From the NCBI RefSeq assembly GCF_000284095.1, contig NC_017068.1, positions 2,914,001-2,978,000 on the forward strand: a stretch of 64,000 bases of DNA, given 5' to 3'. The notes beneath the pieces are model-generated. The model ran no database searches. It was not told the origin of the DNA and saw only the letters and a program-made list of their open reading frames with translations. Origin of the DNA: Selenomonas ruminantium subsp. lactilytica TAM6421 (GTDB taxonomy: Bacteria > Bacillota > Negativicutes > Selenomonadales > Selenomonadaceae). Shown here in pieces: positions 25,290 through 31,464 of this stretch. The stretch's first letter is position 1. Each line of letters starts with the position of its first letter. The translations under genes were made by a program, and so were the position numbers.

Positions 25290-25349
25290 AAAAGGCCAGA
25301 CGGATAGAAGTTCTTTCTTTTCCGTCTGGCCTTCAGTTTTTCTGATCAG
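25290..25349 (-). ncRNA. Attenuator leader of the MtmB/corrinoid operon
   Basis: CTGA (25346-25349), hairpin TCAG-AAAAA-CTGA, AGG, then a 12-bp terminator stem AAGGCCAGACGGA/TCCGTCTGGCCTT with T4. About 80 nt of further leader separate it from the start codon. The segment TGATCAGA...CTGAAGGC is shared with the leader of the transporter operon at 28.4 kb. Confidence 0.7.
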
Positions 25350-25376
25350 CCTTAATATTTCTTGTTTATGTTGAGC

Positions 25377-25432
25377 ATTATAACACCTTTTACCAGTCAG
25401 GAAAAATCCTTAAAATCTATGGCGAGCCATAG
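25377..25432 (-). promoter_or_regulatory. LysR-type palindrome and promoter of the MtmB/corrinoid operon
   Basis: The 16-bp palindrome CTATGGCTCGCCATAG (25417-25432) lies exactly 34 bp upstream of TATAAT (25377-25382). The -35 position reads TTTTCC, far from consensus, as expected for activator dependence. The same arrangement precedes the ABC transporter operon. Confidence 0.7.
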
Positions 25433-25450
25433 TCTTTCCCTATGGGAGAA

Positions 25451-26272
25451 TCATATCACCGCCAGATCTGATATTTCCTCCTCATAGGCAGCAGGCTGCT
25501 CGCGATGAATCAATTTTCCTATGTAGTTTGTGATCTCACGCAGCTCAGGCAGATCCCGCAAGGTGGCAATACTGCGAGGCCAGGGCACCGTCACATCCAC
25601 GACTTCGCGGAATGTACCCGGATTGGCCTTCATGACGACAACACGGTCTGCCAGCGCCGCAGCCTCGAAAACATCGTGAGTGACAAAGATGATGGTTTTA
25701 TTGGTCGTGCTGGTAATATGCAGAAGTTCATCCTGCAGCGTTGCCCTGGTCTCAGGATCCAGAGCGGCAAAAGGCTCATCCATCAGCAAAAACGGCGGAT
25801 CAGAGGCAAGTGCCCTGGCAATCGCCACGCGCTGGCGCATGCCGCCTGAAAGCTCATCGGGATAACGGTCCTCATAGCCTTCCATGAAAACCTTGCGCAG
25901 TTCCCTTTGACTGATCTGCCTGCGCTCCTCCTTGGGTACATTCCTGAGCGACAGGGGGAACTCCACATTTTCCCTGACCGTCAGCCAAGGGAACAGCGCG
26001 TAGCCCTGCTGCACCATGCCGCAACGTACGGCCGTTTCGCTGGTAGGCTGCCCATCCACAAGAATTTCCCCTGACGAAGGCTGCGACAACCCCGCCAGCA
26101 GGTCCAGCAAAGTGGACTTGCCGCAGCCCGAAGGCCCCACAATGGAGATAAATTCCCCTTCCTCGACCTTCAGATTCAGGTTATTCAGCACATTCACAGG
26201 TTCCTCATTCCCGTTGCCGGTATAATCACGGCTCACCTTTGAAAGTACCAGTTTCCATTTCTTTTCCTGCAT
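25451..26272 (-). CDS. ABC transporter ATPase, TauB/SsuB type
   Basis: A 273-aa ATPase with Walker A GPSGCGKST, Q-loop VQQGYALFPWLT, signature LSGGMRQR and Walker B LLMDEPFAALDP. It belongs to the nitrate/sulfonate/taurine importer branch. AGGAGG precedes the ATG. Together with the permease and binding protein just upstream it forms one importer; the next operon downstream is the corrinoid methyltransferase cluster with the same regulatory palindrome, so the importer probably supplies its substrate. Confidence 0.88.
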   Translation of the reverse strand: MQEKKWKLVLSKVSRDYTGNGNEEPVNVLNNLNLKVEEGEFISIVGPSGCGKSTLLDLLAGLSQPSSGEILVDGQPTSETAVRCGMVQQGYALFPWLTVRENVEFPLSLRNVPKEERRQISQRELRKVFMEGYEDRYPDELSGGMRQRVAIARALASDPPFLLMDEPFAALDPETRATLQDELLHITSTTNKTIIFVTHDVFEAAALADRVVVMKANPGTFREVVDVTVPWPRSIATLRDLPELREITNYIGKLIHREQPAAYEEEISDLAVI

Positions 26273-26284
26273 AACTGATTCCTC

Positions 26285-27118
26285 CTATGCCGAAAGCCGG
26301 TAGTGGCAGACGTATTTTTCTGCTTTGAGCAGCAGATAGTTCACGATGACGCCCAGAGCCGCAATGAGCAGAATGGCGGCGTACATGTTCGCATTCTGGA
26401 AGACATGCTGCGAATAAGATACCAGATAGCCCAGGCCAGCCTTGGCCCCGAGCATTTCTGCCGCGCAGAGCATCAGGATCGCATAGGATGCACTGATCTT
26501 GATTCCCGGGAAAATTTCCGGCAATGAGGCCGGGAACACGACGCGCCGGATTATCTGCCAGTTTGTCGCCCCCATGGTCCGCACTGCTTTTACCAGCAGC
26601 GGATCAGTATGTCCGACACCGGAAATGGTATTCAAAAGGATTGGCCAGACACAGCCCCAAAAGATAATGCCCACCTTGGACACCTCGCCCACCCCAAAGA
26701 CCACGATGAAGAACGGAAACAGAGCAATGGGCGAAGTCTGGGCAATAATGGTCAGGAGCGGGTTCAGCGTATCCTTAATGCGCACATTCCAGCCGATCAG
26801 GATGCCCAGCGTAATGCCCACCAGCAGCGAGAGCACAAAACCCAAACCGGCTCGCCCAAGACTTGCCGCAATATGATTGAAGATGACACCGGATTTTACC
26901 ATTGTCACAATGGCCTGCAGATCAGCTGACAGCGGCGGAATGATAATCGGATCAACCAGGCCAATGCGTGGTGCAGTTTCCCAAAAGAGAAAGAAGGCGA
27001 GGACAGGGACAGCACTGCTTGCCGCCTTTATCACCTTCTGGTGCCTGCCTGCAGAATTCTTGATTTCCCTGACTACATTTCGTTCATCCAAAGGTCGTTC
27101 ATGCGTGATTGCTTCCAT
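26285..27118 (-). CDS. ABC transporter permease, TauC/SsuC type
   Basis: A 277-aa inner-membrane permease with about six helices and the EAA-like loop AVRTMGATNWQIIRRVVFPASLP region (split here as VRTMGATNWQ and VFPASLPEIF). The start at 27118 is taken because GGGAGG lies 9 bp upstream and the upstream gene stops 2 bp earlier. The branch imports sulfonates, taurine, nitrate, aromatic or vitamin precursors; the actual cargo is unknown. Confidence 0.88.
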   Translation of the reverse strand: MEAITHERPLDERNVVREIKNSAGRHQKVIKAASSAVPVLAFFLFWETAPRIGLVDPIIIPPLSADLQAIVTMVKSGVIFNHIAASLGRAGLGFVLSLLVGITLGILIGWNVRIKDTLNPLLTIIAQTSPIALFPFFIVVFGVGEVSKVGIIFWGCVWPILLNTISGVGHTDPLLVKAVRTMGATNWQIIRRVVFPASLPEIFPGIKISASYAILMLCAAEMLGAKAGLGYLVSYSQHVFQNANMYAAILLIAALGVIVNYLLLKAEKYVCHYRLSA

Positions 27119-27120
27119 AT

Positions 27121-28137
27121 TCATCTACCTCCCTTGTTATACGGATTATATTGATTCGTGTAAAGTTCATCAAGGGACACGGGGCGTGCCAGCAGGCCAT
27201 ATTTGCCCGAGATCCGCACCCACAGGTCAGCATCTGACTTGTCGATAAGCGCATGCTCCGGGAACACCGGATTATAAAGCGCCCCCTGGGACGGATCGAC
27301 ATTGAGGGCCTTGGCTATGACAAGACCTGCCTCGTCGGGATTCGCCCGGGCCCAGTCGTTGGCATCGGCGATTGCGGCCACATAGCGTTTCACAATTTCA
27401 GGATTCTTCTCCAGGAAAGCTGTATTGACAAACTGCTGCGGCCAGCCTTTTTCCTCACCGACAATGTCCACCAGCGTGCCAATCTGCTTCACACTCTCAT
27501 TCGTCAGCAAGCGGTCAGAAAAGGGATTGATGAGCATCACCGCATCCACCTGATGGCTCAAAAGAGCACCATCCATCTTCTCGTAGGAAATCACTGTCTC
27601 ATCCACATCGCCGTCCTTGAAGTTCAGCTTATCTTTCGCCTCCAGCCATTCCAGCTCTGTTGGTGTCGGAATGGCAATCTTATGGCCGCGAAGATCGTCA
27701 AGATTGTTTATGCCGGAATCCTTCAGCGTCAGGAAACGAAGCATCGGTTTCTCCGCCGAAGTCCCCCAGCCGGCAGCGATTGCCTTGATGGGATAGCCAT
27801 TGGAAATGCCGACAGCCAGAGTTGAGGCATGCTGGCAGGCAAAGGGGAAATTCCCGGAGGCCACATTCGTCACGATATCATTGATGTTGGCAAGATACCC
27901 GGTAAAATTCACCTTCAGGCCATGCTTGGCAAAAAAGCCTTTTTCTGCCGCTATATAAACAGGATCTGACCAGGGAACATTGGGAAAATTGAATTCATAA
28001 ACTTCATTTTCATCCACCTTCTCGGCTGACTTCTTGGTATCACTGCCGCAGCCTGCCAGCACGATCACCAATACCAGCGCCAAAGCTGCCAGTACACTAT
28101 ATATAGCATTTCTTCTTTCCGTCTCACTCATATTCAT
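27121..28137 (-). CDS. ABC transporter substrate-binding lipoprotein, SsuA/TauA/NMT1 type
   Basis: A 338-aa lipoprotein (signal peptide with cysteine in VLAGC near residue 30). PVYIAAEKGFFAKHGLKV and VASGNFPFACQHAST are typical of this family; DDLRGHKIAIPTP marks the second lobe hinge. It is not of the OpuAC type that binds betaines. GAGAGG precedes two ATGs at 28137 and 28131. It is preceded by a 22-codon cysteine-ending reading frame and a long regulated leader. The ligand may be a methylated compound used by the MtmB/corrinoid system. Confidence 0.85.
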   Translation of the reverse strand: MNMSETERRNAIYSVLAALALVLVIVLAGCGSDTKKSAEKVDENEVYEFNFPNVPWSDPVYIAAEKGFFAKHGLKVNFTGYLANINDIVTNVASGNFPFACQHASTLAVGISNGYPIKAIAAGWGTSAEKPMLRFLTLKDSGINNLDDLRGHKIAIPTPTELEWLEAKDKLNFKDGDVDETVISYEKMDGALLSHQVDAVMLINPFSDRLLTNESVKQIGTLVDIVGEEKGWPQQFVNTAFLEKNPEIVKRYVAAIADANDWARANPDEAGLVIAKALNVDPSQGALYNPVFPEHALIDKSDADLWVRISGKYGLLARPVSLDELYTNQYNPYNKGGR

Positions 28138-28185
28138 TCATCCTCTCTATTATCTTTTCTATTTCATCTTTACCCACAAGCCGTA

Positions 28186-28254
28186 TCAACAACAACGGTC
28201 CTGCGGCAGCCTGCATTCCTCCAGCAGGCTGATACACAAAGTCATGGTCATCAT
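28186..28254 (-). CDS. Possible cysteine-ended leader peptide (22 codons)
   Basis: A short frame starting ATGATG with AAGGAGG 6 bp upstream, a better ribosome site than many genes here. It encodes 22 residues with Cys at positions 7 and 14 and ends Arg-Cys-Cys-stop. It lies 48 bp before the binding-protein gene. Cysteine codons just before the stop are the pattern of translational attenuators that sense cysteinyl-tRNA. Whether it is translated is unproven. Confidence 0.5.
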   Translation of the reverse strand: MMTMTLCISLLEECRLPQDRCC

Positions 28255-28282
28255 AGCCAGCCTCCTTCCTTAAACAAGCTTC

Positions 28283-28303
28283 GTGCGAAACGGTGTTTCG
28301 CAC
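28283..28303. repeat. Perfect hairpin next to the 28.3-kb repeat
   Basis: GTGCGAAAC, 3-nt loop, GTTTCGCAC. It sits at the edge of repeat copy 2 in the position equivalent to the 14152-14177 hairpin beside copy 1. Confidence 0.6.
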
Positions 28304-28306
28304 TAC

Positions 28307-28410
28307 GCCCTTACACGAAATCTAAGCCATCCTGCGCCTATCCCTAAAGGGACTAGCTCTGCTTCGCAGAGCCTCGCGGCTTGACTGACTAAGATTTCAT
28401 AGTAAAAAGG
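28307..28410. repeat. Intergenic inverted-repeat element, copy 2
   Basis: About 104 bp with the same ends as copy 1 (14179-14247) and extra internal hairpins (CTCTGCGAAGCAGAG; GTCCCTTTAGGGA). It begins in the T run of the transporter leader terminator. The 335-bp gap between 28255 and 28589 is filled by this element, the attenuator and the promoter. Confidence 0.6.
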
Positions 28411-28468
28411 CGGACGAAATACCTCGCACTTGCGCGTTATTTCATCCAGCCTTCAGATGTCTGATCAA
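28404..28468 (-). ncRNA. Attenuator leader of the ABC transporter operon
   Basis: TTGA (28465-28468, in place of CTGA), hairpin TCAG-ACAT-CTGA, AGG, then a terminator AAGGC-GGATGAAATA pairing with TATTTCGTCC-GCCTT and T5. Upstream, CAACAT and ATGTTG with an inner CCGC/GCGG form a 5' stem ending right at the motif. Confidence 0.65.
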
Positions 28469-28507
28469 CATGGCCGCCTCGTTTCCTCAGCGGTTATGTT
28501 GTTATGA

Positions 28508-28563
28508 ATTATAGCATGGCCTGAGTCCCCTGAAAAATGCCAAAAAACTATGTTCAGCCATAG
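28508..28563 (-). promoter_or_regulatory. LysR-type palindrome and promoter of the ABC transporter operon
   Basis: CTATGGCTGAACATAG (28548-28563) is 34 bp upstream of TATAAT (28508-28513). The -35 position reads TTTTCA. Arms, length and spacing match the site before the MtmB/corrinoid operon. The adjacent LysR gene ends 27 bp away. Confidence 0.7.
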
Positions 28564-28589
28564 GCTCTGCATATACCCAAAAACAGGAT

Positions 28590-29507
28590 TCATTTCGTTT
28601 TTGTGATGACCTGCTTAGCAGCCTTTTCCAACAGCTTGAGATAGGCATGCCCCAGTTCCGACATACGGCAGTCCATATGACGTATCACACCAACAGTAAT
28701 CTTTTCTTCCACAGCCAGCGGGCGCGCGATGATATCCTGGCCATGCAGATGGGAAGGCAGTATCCCTGTGGTAATGATATAGGCGTCCAATCCCAGCAAG
28801 AGATCCGACACCGCTGCCCGATCCGTTACCTGGATATGTTTTGCCAACGAACGCTCACAGAACATTTCCTCCGAATAGTAAAAAGAATTTTCCTCCCCCT
28901 GATCAAATGTAATGCAGGGAAAGGGCTCCAGGTCTTCCAACGTCAGGGTATCCTTCTTCGCCAATGGATGGTCGCGAAAGATAAAGACATGGGGCTTTAC
29001 CATAAAGAGCGGCGAGAAATACAGTTTGCTTTCCTTGAAAATCTTGCGCAGCACGGCCTCATTGAAGCGGCTTAAATACAAAATGCCAATCTCACTCTTC
29101 AAAGTCCTGACATTCTCTATGATCTTCTCCGTACGCTCCTCCAGCAGCGAAAATTCATATCCCCAGCCTTCGTACTGCCGGACCAGCTCGACGAAGGCGC
29201 TGGCCGTGAAGGTGTAATGCTGCGTGGAGACCGCAAAATACTGTTTGCTCTCCGCATGCAGATAACGCTCCTCCAGCATTTCCATCTGGCGCAGAATCTG
29301 CTTGGCATGACCGAGGAATTTCAGCCCCTCATCGGTCAGCTGCACGCCGCGCGAATTGCGGATGAAAAGATCCCTGCCAATCTCCTTTTCCAAATCCTGC
29401 AGCGCTGTCGTCATGCTGGGCTGTGTCACAAACAGCTGCCTGGCCGCCAGGCTGATAGAGCCATATTTCGCGATAGCAGTTACATATCTTAGCTGCGTAA
29501 ATGTCAT
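28590..29507 (-). CDS. LysR-family regulator of the transporter/methyltransferase genes
   Basis: A 305-aa LysR protein: helix-turn-helix in residues 1-60 (SISLAARQLFVTQPSMTTAL) and an effector-binding domain after about residue 90. The start at 29507 has GGAGG 9 bp upstream. It lies directly upstream of the ABC transporter operon on the same strand. The shared palindrome CTATGGCT...CATAG before that operon and the MtmB operon is its likely target. Its own message probably starts at the sulfur-type promoter of the yezD-like gene and passes an attenuator, so sulfur status would control its level. Compare the CysB/Cbl cascade for alternative sulfur sources. Confidence 0.85.
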   Translation of the reverse strand: MTFTQLRYVTAIAKYGSISLAARQLFVTQPSMTTALQDLEKEIGRDLFIRNSRGVQLTDEGLKFLGHAKQILRQMEMLEERYLHAESKQYFAVSTQHYTFTASAFVELVRQYEGWGYEFSLLEERTEKIIENVRTLKSEIGILYLSRFNEAVLRKIFKESKLYFSPLFMVKPHVFIFRDHPLAKKDTLTLEDLEPFPCITFDQGEENSFYYSEEMFCERSLAKHIQVTDRAAVSDLLLGLDAYIITTGILPSHLHGQDIIARPLAVEEKITVGVIRHMDCRMSELGHAYLKLLEKAAKQVITKTK

Positions 29508-29529
29508 GGCCGTCTCCCTCCTTAATACA

Positions 29530-29571
29530 AAAAGCCGTGCGTAAATACGCACAGCCCTCAGTTCTGATCAG
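29530..29571 (-). ncRNA. Attenuator leader before the LysR gene
   Basis: CTGA (29568-29571), TCAG-AA-CTGA, GGG, and a terminator GGGCTGTGCGT/ACGCACGGC with T5. It is the most compact copy: the 2-nt loop means only about three pairs can form. It separates the yezD-like gene from the LysR gene. Confidence 0.6.
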
Positions 29572-29594
29572 CTATTTTTTCCATATACCAGGCA

Positions 29595-29924
29595 TCAGAT
29601 GCCATCCCCATCCATAAACCGCTGTTTTTCCAGACGGTCAAAATGGGTGATTTCGCCCTGCTTCACGATGATGGTAATACGCCCGTAATAGAGGCTTTTC
29701 AGCTCCCGCTCGATAAGCTTGCGGATATTTTCCTCCATCACCGGCGACCATACCTGGGGTTTGGGCACGCCCTGCCAGGGATGCACCCGCATCTTTTCGG
29801 TGCGCTCCACCTGGATCAGCACGCCATTCTGGGCCACTAAGACCACTTCGCCAAAATAAACGCCCCGCAGGACTTCCAAAATATAATGCAATACTTCCGC
29901 CGGTATATCTTTCATCTTCCTCAC
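29595..29924 (-). CDS. Tandem YezD-like (DUF2292) small protein
   Basis: About 109 aa made of two copies of the DUF2292/YezD domain: ILEVLRGVYFGEVVLVAQNG and, from about residue 68, ERELKSLYYGRITIIVKQGE, each followed by a polar xxRLEK/ERTEKMR end. YezD proteins are normally single-domain (about 55-70 aa) and are often found with sulfur-assimilation genes; their biochemical role is unknown. The start is uncertain: GTG at 29924 fits AGGGGAG spacing, while ATG at 29915 follows GAGGAAG too closely. It has its own sulfur-type promoter. Confidence 0.75.
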   Translation of the reverse strand: MRKMKDIPAEVLHYILEVLRGVYFGEVVLVAQNGVLIQVERTEKMRVHPWQGVPKPQVWSPVMEENIRKLIERELKSLYYGRITIIVKQGEITHFDRLEKQRFMDGDGI

Positions 29925-29949
29925 GCTCTCCCCTAAATAACATGCCCCC

Positions 29950-29983
29950 ATGTTACACTATTACACCCATTGCGTCAATAGGT
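29950..29983 (-). promoter_or_regulatory. Sulfur-type promoter of the yezD-like gene
   Basis: TTGACG (29973-29978), 17-bp spacer with GGTGTAATAGTG, TAACAT (29950-29955). The repeat is ACCTA-N9-TGGGT. Unlike the other copies it has only a short leader before the gene. Confidence 0.7.
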
Positions 29984-29997
29984 TTTGTTCATTTCGA

Positions 29998-30058
29998 CAA
30001 AAAAAGTTCCCTAAAGAGGAAAACATGCTTTACATTTGCCTGTTTTCCTCTTCGGGAA
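29998..30058 (-). terminator. Terminator of the mar operon
   Basis: Minus-strand stem TTCCCgAAGAGGAAAACA paired with TGTTTTCCTCTTtaGGGAA, 16-nt loop, followed by T7. It closes the methyltransferase-to-marK operon. Confidence 0.85.
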
Positions 30059-30096
30059 TATGTGTGTATATGTATATTTTAGGAGAGGCGAGTTAA

Positions 30097-31464
30097 TTAA
30101 GCCGATTTGCTGATGGCTGTGGTGAATATCTTTTCCAGCAAGGTCAGGGCACCACGATAGCCGATGTAGGTCTTGTTCAGGACAACATCGTAGGATACGG
30201 GGTAGCTGACTTCCACAATGTGGCCGTTCAGCTCCTTCACCACATCCCGTTCCCAGGTAGTGCCCAGGATGATGGGGGGCTTATGCCCATAATCCTGTTC
30301 TTTCAACAATTTATTGACGACATAGCCGTCTTCCACGAATTCCACCTCGGCAGCCACATCATCAGCCAGATGCTGATAATATTCCTGAATACCCTGACGG
30401 TATTTTTCCGGGGTTTGATCGGTAATGATCTGTTTGGCGGGGATCAGCCCCAGCTGGTTCACGAGGAACTTGTTCAGGGCCAGATTGTAGGCTGCATCGC
30501 TGACCACCGCATAGGAGGCGGGCAGGCCCCACCAATACTCGGCGTAGAAGTCCGTAAAGTATTCCATGTAGTAGTAATACTCCTTTTCCTCCGCCTTGAT
30601 GAATTTTTCCGTTTGTACCTCGTTTTCCTGAGCAAAGTCCACAATAGCCCGCAGGAATTCAGCCACCTGTTTGGCACCGATGGGCAGTACCGGCAGATGG
30701 AGATAGGGCTGGTTGTATTTCTTCTCCAGCAGCTTGGCGGTCTTGAGTCCCAGCCAGGGGCCAATCACGAGGTTGAACTCCGCATTGGGAATGGTCAGCC
30801 ATTCCTTGACACCGCCGGAACCGTAACCGAAGAGGATATTGACCTCCCAGCCGGCACCTTCGAGAATGCGCTTGAGCTCTGCCAGATCTCCCCGCCAGAA
30901 GGTATTCTGGAAGGGCAGTTCCGACCAGACGTTGATCAGGCCCTTTTTCTTGGTGGTCTTGTCCGGGGCGAATTTGTCCACGTACTGCTCGATGATGGCT
31001 TCCGTGACAATCTCGTGACCGGTGAAGTTGTTGCCCTTGAAGCCACCGGTTTCTGCCGAGACGATGGGCACTCCCTTCTTCTGGTAACGGGCCACCACGG
31101 CGCCGATATCGTCACCGACGATTTCCGGGATACAGCCGTTGAGCACCACGAACAAGTCCGCTTCCATGATTTTCAGAGAAGCCGCAATGAGCTGGTCCAG
31201 ATGCTTGGCCCCGCCAAAGACCACGTCCTTTTCCTGCAGGTTGGAGCTTGGCGTTACAGCGCCGCCGGCATAGCCACCGCCCTGATAGCCGTTGTAGAAG
31301 GCCAGACTCATGTACTGCTTGTCCACGCAACCCGGGCCGCAGTGGGTAATGGGCATGGCACCGGGAATGGCGGTGACGGAATGGAGCGCCCCCAGGGCAC
31401 AGCCATAGCGCACCTGATTGATGGAATTTGTCTGTCCGTTGTTATCGCGTTTTATTTTAGGCAT
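30097..31464 (-). CDS. marK: Nitrogenase-like reductase beta subunit (MarK-type)
   Basis: A 455-aa NifK-related subunit. Cys22 (RYGCALGA), Cys46 (HCGPGC) and Cys111 (LNGCIPEIVGDD) match the three P-cluster cysteines of NifK; Cys42 is extra. It is about 60 residues shorter than typical NifK and lacks its long N-terminal arm. The start at 31464 has GGAGG 9 bp upstream and overlaps marD by 8 bp. With MarD it should form the catalytic heterotetramer. The order B-H-D-K and sulfur-metabolism context match methylthio-alkane reductase, which releases methanethiol from small methyl thioethers; substrate remains inferred. Confidence 0.75.
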   Translation of the reverse strand: MPKIKRDNNGQTNSINQVRYGCALGALHSVTAIPGAMPITHCGPGCVDKQYMSLAFYNGYQGGGYAGGAVTPSSNLQEKDVVFGGAKHLDQLIAASLKIMEADLFVVLNGCIPEIVGDDIGAVVARYQKKGVPIVSAETGGFKGNNFTGHEIVTEAIIEQYVDKFAPDKTTKKKGLINVWSELPFQNTFWRGDLAELKRILEGAGWEVNILFGYGSGGVKEWLTIPNAEFNLVIGPWLGLKTAKLLEKKYNQPYLHLPVLPIGAKQVAEFLRAIVDFAQENEVQTEKFIKAEEKEYYYYMEYFTDFYAEYWWGLPASYAVVSDAAYNLALNKFLVNQLGLIPAKQIITDQTPEKYRQGIQEYYQHLADDVAAEVEFVEDGYVVNKLLKEQDYGHKPPIILGTTWERDVVKELNGHIVEVSYPVSYDVVLNKTYIGYRGALTLLEKIFTTAISKSA

